A program made the position numbers and the translations under genes. 64,000 nucleotides of DNA from Dioscorea cayenensis subsp. rotundata (Eukaryota; Streptophyta; Magnoliopsida; Dioscoreales; Dioscoreaceae): assembly GCF_009730915.1 (NCBI RefSeq), contig NC_052479.1, positions 1,798,001 through 1,862,000 of the forward strand, read 5' to 3'. Of the stretch, positions 24,686 through 35,448 are shown in pieces. The number at the start of each line of letters is the position of its first letter. Position 1 is the stretch's first letter. The notes beneath the pieces are model-generated. The model searched no databases. It had not been told where the DNA came from and was given only the letters and a program-made list of their open reading frames with translations.

Positions 24686-26228
24686 ATGGCAAAGAAGAAC
24701 AACCAATTGTTTTTTATGAAGCCATGGGGATTAAGGAGCATCATCAACTTCATTGTGTCTCTCTTCCTTGCACTTGCAATCATCCTCTTCATTTCGAGCA
24801 CGGCAAAGACTGGAAATGCACGCGAAGGCGGTATGGAGAGCGCGAAGGCGGCCGGGCAAGGTGAGGATGGAGAGATTTGTGACTTGTTCTCCGGAAAGTG
24901 GGTTTTCGATAATTTGACATATCCTTTATACTCTGAGAGAGAGTGTATGTTCATGTCTGATCAGTCTGCATGCGAAAAGTTCGGGAGGAAGAATTTTCGG
25001 TATCAGAATTGGAGGTGGCAACCTAATGGATGTGATCTTCCAAGGTTGGTATTTTTCGTTGATAGGATGAGAAACTCTAGCTTATATATTCAAATGATAA
25101 ATATGTTGGTAAAACAGATTCAATGCGACGAGATTGCTTGAGAGTTTGAGAGGGCGAAGAATGGTGTTTGTCGGGGATTCATTAAATCGAAACCAGTGGG
25201 TGTCTATGGTTTGTCTTCTTGGTTCTGTAATTCCTTCTTCTTTGAAGTCCATGGAAACCAATGGATCTCTCATGTCCTTCAAAGCCAAGGTTTGTTTCAT
25301 TATTTATATCTCTAAAAATTAATGGTACCATTTGGTTTGTTTACTGATACCCTGAAATTCATGCAGGAATACAATGCATCAGTGGAGTTCTATTGGTCTC
25401 CTTTACTAGTTGAATCAAACTCCGATCATCCAACAAATCATCGTATACCGGATAGGATTGTTAGAACTCAATCAATCGAAAAACACGCAAAACATTGGAC
25501 AGATGCTGACATTCTTGTTTTCAACTCTTATCTCTGGTGGAGAAGATCTACCATGAAAGTCATGTAAGAAATCATCTTCTATATATATGACATAATTCGT
25601 ATCGATGTCGGGTATTTGATGTAATTTTTGTGTTGATGAACAGGTGGGGTTCATTTCAGGACAATGATGGAATATACAAAGAGATTGAGATACTCAGAGC
25701 CTATGAACTTGCATTGAAGACATGGTCTGATTGGCTTGAATTCAATGTAGATCCTCTCAAGACTCAGCTCTTCTTTGTTAGCATGTCTCCCACTCACTTC
25801 TGGTAATTGATGATCATCAATTTCACCTGGAAATTAAACAAATTTATTAGTGTTAACGACGGCAAAAATGTTGCAGGGGTGAAGAGTGGGGAATTGACAG
25901 CAATCAAAACTGCTACAATGAGACAGAACCAATAAAAAAAATTGGGTTTTGGGGTAGAGGATCAGATAAGAGGATGATGAATGTTGTAGATACGGCAATC
26001 GATAGATTGAAGGATAGGGGAGTGAGTGTGCAGATACTCAATGTGACTCAACTCTCAGAATACCGAAAAGACGGTCATCCTTCGATTTATCGGAAGCAAT
26101 GGGATCCTTTAACCGAAGAACAGATTGCTAATCCTAGTAGTTATGCTGATTGTATTCATTGGTGCCTCCCAGGAGTTCCTGATGTGTGGAATGAACTATT
26201 GTACGCCTACATTTTCAAACAGCAATGA
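24686..26228 (+). CDS. Trichome birefringence-like (TBL) polysaccharide O-acetyltransferase
   Basis: Five exons (24686-25044, 25118-25289, 25367-25563, 25644-25802, 25877-26228) with GT-AG borders join into 412 codons without error. The protein is a Golgi type II membrane protein: a short Lys/Asn-rich cytosolic tail, one signal anchor at about residues 16-38, a TBL domain ([11 protein letters not shown] at about 65), the catalytic GDS box ([15 protein letters not shown] at 139-141) and the DxxH box near the C terminus ([13 protein letters not shown], Asp387 and His390). GDS Ser with DxxH Asp/His forms the catalytic triad of this family, which transfers acetyl groups to wall polysaccharides. 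The sequence looks closest to the xylan O-acetyltransferase branch (TBL3/31-35), though that assignment is inference. Its stop codon lies 13 bp from that of the opposing SLP1 gene. A decayed tandem copy lies upstream. Confidence 0.95.
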
Positions 26229-26241
26229 AGCGGGGAATTTT

Positions 26242-28258
26242 TCACCTTGCTGTTAATTTTTTGGTGTTTCGGTCCTTTATCACTCTCGCTTTGTTATTGA
26301 CTATTTCAAGAACCTCTGGTCGGGAATTAAGAACTCCACTTGACATGCCAACATCAATGCACCAAATTCTGCGATTGTATTTACTGCAGTAAACAAATCA
26401 AGAACATATATTATTAGTTTGGTCAGTTAATAATTCATGCTTCAATCACTGCTTGAGCAACTGTATATGTACCAATTTGCACCATCAAACTGTGGAGTAT
26501 GACCGACAACCATTCCTTTGGCACCTATAGCTTGTAATGTCTGTTCTGCAATCGATGAAACCTGCAGAAAAAAATTTTCAGTATGTTTACAAAACTGTGC
26601 AATAAAAGAGTTTGCTGAACTTCAGCAAATTATTCACTAGCATGCCTTCCAAGTTTTGTGCTTCATGTCTGATAAATCCCTTGAATATAATCGGTTCCAA
26701 ACAACACTGTCGTAGCCTCTGGTAGCAATGAAAGGGATTTCCAGACCTTCATCAACGTCATTGCTCAACCCCCTCATCCAATTTGATACTTCTCTGTTCA
26801 TTCTCTCTATACCATATTTAACTGTAGACATACAACCGTAGTTATATTAGTATGATGTGTAGATATTCCTTTATTTCAAGTACTTATCGAGCTTACTGTG
26901 ATGAGGGAGAAGGCCACCGTGACAAAAGACCCAATCATCTACTTTAAGAACGACAGCATTGCGCGCCAATTCGCAAGCAAGTGGACCACCTGGACTAAAA
27001 AGTGATGATCTTGCAAAGACTCCCTTCTGTCTCTGTCCTAAAATTTTGTTAATGATGTCAGAACAATTGCATGAAGTTTGACAAGATAGAATCAGAAAAT
27101 CTGAGAATTTTAGGAAATTTCTAGCTGTTCTTATTGCTGATATCCTGTTCAGAAAACAAAATTATAGAACAAAGTGATGATCTTGCAAGGGCTCATTTCA
27201 ATTCACTGATGGGAAGTTTAACATAATTGTTCTTTGAAAATCAGAAATCCTGAAACATTACTGTTGTTGATTGTCAATTAATTTGAAAAGTTTATGGAAA
27301 CTCTCTAATGTTTATACAATTAGAAATTGAAGAATTTCATAGAACAAAAAGAAAGGAAAAAAAAATGCAGAAAAGAGTGTTTCAAAACAAAATAAATGGA
27401 AATACCTTCATGAAATTCCAAGTGCTCCATTGGCTATGAGACATTCTATGATTCTCTTTCCATCTTTCATACACATTGATCCAAGTTACAAAAGCTTCTT
27501 GCCAATTACCATCAAGTTCATCCAAATATTCCAAAAAACCAATGCATTCATCAAATGCTCCTGGATCAACATATCTGAAATCACCTTCCACATTCATAGT
27601 TTCATGATTTCCATTCACCTAATAAAAACCACAATTAAGTATTCACAACTTTGAATTCTTTTCAAATAAAAAAAATAATAATTTTTTTAGCAAATATAAA
27701 CCTGAAAAACAGCACCTCCTCTCTGTTTTGCCTGGACATCTAATGATTGAAACAAAGACAAGATTGCAATTTCATCTTCACCTCTATCAAGAACATCACC
27801 AAGTTGAACCAAAACCTAAAAACACAATCAAAGACTCAATTAACTACATCAATGCATGATTAATCAATCAATCAACCAAACTCAAATTATCAGAGAAAAA
27901 AACATACAGTGTCACCACCAATCCATAAACCTTCACCATTTGAGCTCAAAACACCAGCCATTTCCAAAGCACTCCTTGTTTGAGAGAGGTCACCATGAAG
28001 ATCACCAACTGAAGCAAGGATCACATTTTGACAGATGAAATCAAAGCAAAACATCAACTTTTTATCTTTTCTAGAATTGAATGGATACAACTTAAAACTC
28101 TCACCAGCAACAATCCTGCGACCAGGAGCAGAAACAAAGGTTGGAGGAAAACCAGTGACTGTGATTGGCTTGAGACATGGAGACTGGGAAAGCATGAGGG
28201 TTTGAGAAGAAGGGAGAGTTAAGGAGTTGAGAGAGAAGGTAGCCATTGCCAATGCCAT
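26242..28258 (-). CDS. SLP1: Shewanella-like protein phosphatase 1 (chloroplast)
   Basis: Eight minus-strand exons (28258-28105, 28008-27908, 27815-27702, 27618-27406, 27032-26897, 26821-26646, 26561-26473, 26383-26242) sum to 1125 nt, a complete 374-residue protein. Residues 1-45 are Ser/Thr-rich and poor in acidic residues, as in a chloroplast transit peptide. The PPP metallophosphatase motifs follow in order: GDLHG (53-57), GDVLDRG (91-97), GNHE (126-129), HGG (232-234) and a late VVGHTP (His319), so all metal ligands and the catalytic His are present. The family is of bacterial origin and is inferred to be a plastid Ser/Thr/Tyr-type phosphatase. Two introns are unusual: the first (28009-28104) is 96 nt with no in-frame stop, and the sixth (26645-26562) starts with GC instead of GT. 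The acceptor of exon 5 was chosen at 27033 because the nearer AG breaks the frame. Confidence 0.93.
28009..28104 (-). other. In-frame 96-nt intron (exitron-like) in SLP1
   Basis: The donor GTGAGAG and acceptor CTTCAG are canonical. Removing the segment gives RRIVAVGDLHGD, the family consensus. Retaining it keeps the frame open and inserts 32 residues just before the first metal-binding motif. Confidence 0.8.
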
Positions 28259-29471
28259 TGTTGAAGGTTTGCTTGGTTTTTCCCTCTAGAGTTCATGGTT
28301 GAAGTGCATACTTAGCTTGTGAACCAATCGTTGGAGATGCATTGATGGCCACTCAACTAGAAGGATATAGTACTAGTTGGGAGATGACAAGGCACAAGGG
28401 AAGTCATAGATGGTGTATATTTAATAATTTATAGTAATTAATAATAAGTATTTAAATTTAAAGTAATTAATATCATGTGTTTATTGATGCCAATAATCTT
28501 TCTGTTCCTTTCCATATCTAGTGGATCTGATTTTCGGTCTGTGTGTTGTTTTCTGTTCTTGTAAACTTCTTTGTTAGGCCAGTTGTGTTTTTCTTTTTAA
28601 TAAATTGTGGTTTATCCACTTTTTTAAAAAAATAAAAACATTTATATAAATAATTGAATCATGTAAGTAAAAGATTTTTTTTTCATAAAAATGAACAAGT
28701 CTCTAAAGGTAAAAGTATATACAGGGTACAAACATGATGAGAAGTGAATGAATACAAAGTCGGCACAAATACAAAATATTAGTTAAGTAACTCTTCCGAG
28801 AACGGAGAAGAAGGATAGAATAAGCGGTAATAGAGATAATTGAGTGCCTAGAAAATTATAATCGACAAAAATCATCTCCTTATGAATGTTCTATTGATCA
28901 TATATCTTTAGTTAAATCTCTGTTTGACTAAAAAAATATGCACCAACAATAGAAATATAATATAAAAAATTGAAAGTTATGTTTGATGATTGTCAACAAG
29001 CTCTCAAATTTAAGCTTTTTCAATAAGAGAAATGGCTTTTATTCCCTCAAAGAAATGTTTTTTTTTTATCTTTTAATAATATAATATTTATATAAATCAC
29101 AATTTTATATAAACATTACATTTAAAGAAGTAATTATGATAATGTTATTATAAATAAAAGATAAATATTTCACATTCAATATTTAATCTTATAATATGCA
29201 TATAAAAAGAGATTTTATTTAAATAAAAAAAATCAAAAACTCAATTTTATCCATTTAAAAAAAAAAAAACAGTGACAGGCAATATTTGTAAAGTGAAAGG
29301 ATGTGAAAAATAATTTCACTATTTTCAGGGTTTAGAATGTAAACACATAAAAAATAAAAAAACTAACTTCGTTTACATTGCGCCAAAAATATCCCGCTTT
29401 CCGATAGCTCTTGGGATTTTGGCTTCACACCTTCAACCATCCTCGACCTCGAGCTCCCAATCCCCATCTCC
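28259..29471. promoter_or_regulatory. Shared 5' region of SLP1 and the MATE gene
   Basis: This is 1.2 kb between the two divergent start codons. It contains a LINE 3' tail at about 28500-28640 (GGTTTATCCAC at 28609-28619) and otherwise AT-rich DNA. Any promoter elements for both genes must lie here or in their 5' exons, but no specific box could be assigned. Confidence 0.5.
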
Positions 29472-31996
29472 ATGGCCGCCACCGCCGCCGCCGCCGGATT
29501 CCTCACCGTCCATCCTCCTGTCCTCCTTCATCGCCACTCCTCGCCACGCCCTTCAACCCCCCTTTCCCCCCTTCTCAGAAGGAAATTAGCTCCAATCCGC
29601 ACGTCCCCGAGGTCCTCCTCTTCAGAGCAACGAAGCTCCTCTCCGGATGATCTGGATCCTCCCAAATCCTCTCCTCTCCACCGTGATCCTGCCGGATTCT
29701 CCTTTCTCCGTCCGCTCAATCGCGTTCTCGATGAAATTAGGTATTGAGTGCTCTCTGTTTACCGTTTTCTTTATTGGTTTTTTATTGTGTGGACTCGCAG
29801 GGCTGATGGCATTGGCTTGGAGATTCTCAATATCGCGTTGCCTGCTGTTCTTGCTCTTGCTGCTGATCCAATTGCTTCTCTGGTTGATACTGCATTTGTA
29901 GGCCATTTGGGTATGTGTAATTACTGTACCAATTCATTCATGTAATATTTTATTTTTCTATTCAAGCATCAACGATAATATTGAGCAAATGCTTGAAAAA
30001 TGGATGGATGTTTAATTTGTGAAGGTGAAGTGTGAGTAGAGATGCGTTGGTTGTGATTCTTGTGAAAGGTAGTTCATTTAGAGAACCAAAATTTGAGATG
30101 GATATTGGTACTGTTGCATTTGACAGGGTCTGTTGAGTTGGCGGGTGTTGGTGTTTCAGTTTCGATTTTCAACTTGGTGTCCAAATTGTTTAACATCCCT
30201 TTGCTTAACATCACAACGTCATTTGTTGCGGAGGAGCAGGCTTTGGATGTTGGCATGAAAAACAATTCTTCGGAAGTAGCTAGAAGTATGTCTGGTACTC
30301 TGATGCCTCAAGTACGCTGCGACATTACTTCCATTCTAATGTTTTGTGGATCCATGGTTTAGGTTTTTATGTTGGCAGGGGATGAAAGTTTAATTTCTGA
30401 AACTGGGTGGCAAAAATTTCTGGGGGGTGGCGATGTAGAAAGCAAGAAGTACCTTCCAGCTGTATCAACGTCTATAGCATTGGCTGCTGGTATTGGAATT
30501 GCAGAAGCAATAGCACTGGCCTTGTGCTCTGGGCTTCTTATGAATTTCATGGGTATACCTGTTGTACGTCAAACTTAGCTGATTGTGTATGAATAATTTA
30601 ACCTATACAAGTTTTCTTTTATGATCATCCTTTAAGGAATTGCCCAATTTTTTATATCTCCGAGATGGTTCTTCGCTTCTAAGCAGCTATGTTTACTAGA
30701 CCTTTATTTATAATTTACCTAGTTTTTTTTTGTTTTCAAGCACTTTATTGCCAGGTAACTGTGATAGACTATGGATGATACATGTCCATAATTTTTATGA
30801 AAATGAAGGCATTTATTTAATATATCTTGTTATCTGTTTTATGATTGTCATTTAGTTTTTTTCTTTAAATTCCATTTCTTATTACTTCTTATTCTTTTTT
30901 GTTAGGATATCTTCTGATGAAGACAAACATTATGATTTATACAGGATTCACCTATGCGTGTGCCAGCTGAGAAATTTCTTAGCCTAAGGGCATATGGTGC
31001 TCCAGCAATAGTAGTAGCACTTGCAGCTCAAGGCACATTTCGCGGATTCATGGATACAAAGACACCATTGTATGCTGTAGGTATGGAGCTCAGGATCTTA
31101 AAAGGTGTTGAGTTTCATCTTCTTGTCACATGTTGATGTTGTGATGGTACTTGTGTATACCCTTATATGCATGAGATCGTATTGAATGCCTGTTTTGCTA
31201 GCTAGCCTTTGGCAATAAATTTTTGTTATGAGTAATGTTTGCATGTATGTAAAGATATCCGCATGCATGTATACTGTTTGGGCAATTGCTGATGCCATGG
31301 GCATGCATCATTTACCTTTTTCTCGAATGTCAGGTGCTGGCAACTTGCTGAATGTGATACTGGATGTCATTTTGATACTTCTTCTTGGTCTTGGTGTAGA
31401 AGGTGCTGCAATAGCTACTGTGATTTCTGAGTATGTTTTACCTGTATTTGATTGGGGTTTTCATATTTCTTTCATGAGCATGGTTTTTCTGTTCTCTGGC
31501 TTTCTTTATGCCTAAAGACTTATTTCAATGCTGCGTGCCTATTAGGTATTTGATTGCCTCTGTCCTCCTTTGGAAGCTAAATACGAAAGTGATCCTCATT
31601 CCTCCAAATATTATTGAAACCAGGATTGTTCGTTACCTAAAATCAGGTTGGTGTTAGTAATAAGTTTGATAGCATTTAAATGGTCAAATACTCAAAGGCT
31701 TTACTTGTGAATTCTTCCTGTTCATGTAATGAATTGGAGGTGGACATGGTGTAGCTTGTAATCACTGATGGGCTATTCTATTAGTTGACTTGTGTGGATG
31801 GTCTGAGTTATTTTCTTTACTTGGTAAATGTTGGTTCTTTGATCAATCTATATCCCTTTCATAATTACTTATGCAAAGAAGAAACTAGGCTGGAGAGTTT
31901 GATCAATCTATATCTTGTATATACTTGAACACAGGACAAGCAATGATTTTCTGTATTTAAAGTATTTGCTCTCACCAATATAGGGGTTATTGTGTT

Positions 31997-32031
<35 letters not shown>

Positions 32032-34328
32032 TTTTGGCTTTTGTTTTCCTCCAACTATTACCAAAGCCATTAAATGACTTCTACACTATCTTATTATGTG
32101 GTAAATGTGATAATTATAAAGACGAAACTGTGACTTTTCTCTTTTCCATGACTTGTTAGACTGCAGCTAAAGGCAAGCTTAGTACTGATATATATGTGCA
32201 AGAAACTTTTGTTTGCTTGGATATGTATTTTGATAAAAACAGTTGAAGAGTGTATATATTACTATTAGATTTTGCTGCAGTATGCCTATATATATGCTGA
32301 GAAACCCCTTAATTAGTTGATGTGCTCTTTATCTTGCTTTACCACATCCAATGATCTCTGCCTTCATGTTCAGCTGGTCAGGAAATGACTATTTGAGTAT
32401 CCTATCTGAGAATTTAGAAGGTATAGTTAGGATGAAAGTGATGGTAGAAGTTAGAGCAAAATCTGGAGGGTTGGTGTAGGCTTTGATAGAAGTCTTAGTT
32501 TTGGCTAGACCTGGAGAAGCTTCATCAGACAATGCATATCGCTTTTTCTACGTTGGTGGCAGTGGCAGCACAGCATGATCATTGAAGTTTCTGTTCACAT
32601 ATTTAGGAGTCTCTGTGAGGAAAAAAATTGGCGGTGACCTTGTAAGGTGTACAAGAACATCTGCTTGGGAGTGATACTAATTTTGAGATTAAAAGGGCAG
32701 TTGTAATGTATATTCTTAGGACATTTTGCATCATCTTCCTTGCTGTTCACACAGGGATGACATTAGTACTGCAAGTTGAAGATCTTTTATTTTTTATTTT
32801 TATTTTTATTTTGTGTGTGTGTGTCCGTGTGTGTGTGTAGTGGAGTTACAAATAAGAAAGGTTTAGGAGAATTTATCATGCTGGATCCTAGAAATTGTGT
32901 TTCTTGGGAAAGTTCAAGGAACTGCTGTCCTAAAATCTAGTCTACATCCCCTGATTCATCTGCTACAAATCCATCATGTGAACGATTGATATTAATGATG
33001 TGCATCTATGCCATTCTATGTTTGCTAGTATCTATTTGGCATAAATTGTCTAGTTTTACTCTATATCAGATTTCAAGCTCTCAATCGTGCAGGTGGTCTT
33101 TTAATTGGCAGAACCATTGCTGCGCTTTTAACTATGACAATTTCAACATCTATGGCAGCGAGAGAAGGTCCTGTTCCAATGGCTGGTCACCAAATTTGCT
33201 TGCAAGTTTGGTTGGCAGTATCCCTCCTCAATGATGCTATAGCGCTTGCCGGCCAGGTTTACTATTCCGTGACATTCTGCTACTATCAATTTTTTGCTAC
33301 TTATACTTCTTGTTGTCAAAGCACAATATGAAATTACTGGTGCTATTAATAGATTGCTTCATTGTGCTTTATTGTATGTGATGTGTATTCTTTTGCATGT
33401 TATCATACTTAAAGTCCTTATTATCCTTTTTGTTAATGACATGCTTGCTGGGCATTTTCTTTTTCTCAGGCTCTACTTGCTCGTGAGTTTGCTAGAGGAA
33501 ATTACAAGCAAGCTCGCCTTGTAATATTCAGAGTTTTACAGGTTAATATGTGATTCGACCAGACATTCGATTGCTCAAATAGTTTTAATCACCCATGTAT
33601 AAAGGAGATCAAGAATCCTTCTTTTTTGCTTTACTTTTTTTGTGTCATCTGCATTCTAATATAAGTTTTGTCCCTCCCAGGTTGGTGCGGTAACTGGAAT
33701 TGCATTGGCTACTTTCTTGTTCTTTGGGTTTTGTGCCTTTTCTGAGGTATTCACCACAGATTCAGCTGTCCTGGACATTGCTCGATCTGGAGTCTGGGTA
33801 AGAATTCATATCTGAGGTATCTTGTTAGAAATGAGACTTCAGTAACTAATAATTTGAGCATGTGCAGTTTGTCAGTTTTTCTCAACCTGTCAATGCCCTT
33901 GCATTTGTGTTTGATGGGCTTTATTATGGCGTATCAGATTTTGCATATGCAGCCTACTCTATGGTGCACACTTCTGCTTTCATCATGTTTGGTTTGCGTC
34001 TCCATTTTGTCCATTATGTTTTATGTATGAAGTAATATTAATGGGGATGTCCCTGGCAGGTTTTGGTGGGACTCATTGCTTCACTTTTCTTTCTGACTGC
34101 TGTTCCATATTTTGGTCTTGGTGGATTGTGGACAGGACTCATTCTTTTCATGAGTTTGCGAGCAGGTGCTGGATTTTGGAGGTAAGAAAACAAGCTGGAT
34201 TTTGAGAACAAATGTTTGTTTTCAGACTTGCATGAACTAATAAACATAAATTTCCCAGGTTAGGAACCAAAGGGGGACCATGGAAGATGGTCTGGTCTGA
34301 GACAGAGGTCGGCTTGATGGAAAAATAA
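29472..34328 (+). CDS. DTX45: MATE efflux transporter, chloroplastic DETOXIFICATION 45-like
   Basis: Thirteen exons (29472-29740, 29801-29910, 30127-30294, 30379-30563, 30945-31080, 31334-31430, 31546-31646, 33093-33256, 33470-33541, 33681-33797, 33868-33963, 34060-34181, 34259-34328) with GT-AG borders join in frame to 568 residues. The first 80 or so residues are Ser/Pro/Arg-rich, as in a plastid transit peptide, and precede a MATE fold of about 12 membrane helices. Diagnostic segments are IALPAVLALAADPIASLVDT, FVGHLGSVELAGVGVS, FVAEEQAL, RAYGAPAIVVALAAQGTFRG and SQPVNALAFVFDG. It matches the plant DTX44/DTX45 chloroplast group. The substrate is not deducible, and related FRD3-type proteins export citrate. 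The donor of exon 3 (30295) was chosen because the next GT breaks the frame. Intron 7 (1.45 kb) contains a TTTA microsatellite. Confidence 0.92.
31996..32034. repeat. TTTA microsatellite in MATE intron 7
   Basis: About nine perfect TTTA units. Confidence 0.9.
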
Positions 34329-34936
34329 GATAGCCCAATTAAAAATATATTGCTGGGAGGATAGTTTGGGACTAAGATTTGTTAGTACAGTACATCTGAC
34401 GCTCAGGTGAATCAATTGGTTTATGGTAGAAAGGAAGTAAATATTGGAAATGTACAGTATGGGGCAGAAAGTAAAAGATTCTCTGTTCAATGAATGACAA
34501 GCAAGTGCCCACAGATGCAACTGTTATCATTATCATGGATAAGCAAAGTCAGATTCATAAGGAGAAATGCTCATGAACCTACCACGTGTCTGTTGATAAT
34601 CATCTATAGATTGGTGCAGACTTGTGCTGAGACAGTGGTCCTTATTGTGCAGTTGGATATATTGCTTCCCAAGCTAACTTCATCAAGCAGTACAAGAGGA
34701 CATTTTTTCCTTATATCATTAATGTAAATATTATTTACTAGGCACCTGATGTTAACTACTATTTGTCTATTAATTGTTACATTCATAACGTTCTTTTTGA
34801 CTCGAATGAGCACAGCCAGTGGAGTGCTTAGGTTGTTATTTTATCAAACTTATAACATCCAATTCCTGCAACTCAATGTTTGTTGGTATGCTTTATTCAT
34901 TGCTGTAGGTGTTTTCTTCTTTTGAATCATATGCAG

Positions 34937-35292
34937 GCGAAGTTAAAGGAAAGTTAAGGAAGCAGCTCCTGATACTTGCGGTTGAAATACTAACAGCCAG
35001 CCCTTTGCCGATTGTTTCTTGTAAGCCCATTCTTTGATCTTTCCTGTCTGAGCGTTCTTTTGACTTGAATGAAGACTGGCTTTTGGAGGTTGCTTCTGTT
35101 GTTATTGCATTTAAGTCTTTGTTTTTTTCATCTCATGCAGGCCAAGGCAATGCAGCTGTTCTGTTTATGGCCCTGGCATTATGATAAAGGTTCAACGCCC
35201 ACATGCTCAGGTAAATTTCTTACATTCTTTGTCACACAATCTATATTCTTGTTATTGCAGCTGTAAATTGGAGCAGGAGCAGGGCCAGAAAG
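34937..35292 (+). ncRNA. Candidate spliced non-coding exons (or 3' UTR exons of the MATE gene)
   Basis: Three blocks in the 1.1 kb between the MATE stop and the CHX stop have canonical borders. They are 34937-35020 (ATGCAG before, GTAAGC after), 35141-35210 (ATGCAG before, GTAAAT after) and 35261-35292 (TTGCAG before, GTATAC after). The first is open for EVKGKLRKQLLILAVEILTA and the join reads on into QGNAAVLFMALAL and a stop, but I recognise no protein family. They could be spliced 3' UTR exons of the MATE transcript, a separate lncRNA, or remains of a lost gene. The introns between them are short (about 120 and 50 bp), and the second is very short for plants. Confidence 0.3.
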
Positions 35293-35448
35293 GTATACTC
35301 TATAATTTGAGCTTCTTTTGGTGGTGGTTGATGCAGAACTATGAAACTGAAGTAAAAGGTATGAATTATGAATCATCATACAAGCAAATATATGTATATG
35401 AAATCCTCTAACGTAACATATACAATTGGTGCTATGCTAGATAATGAA

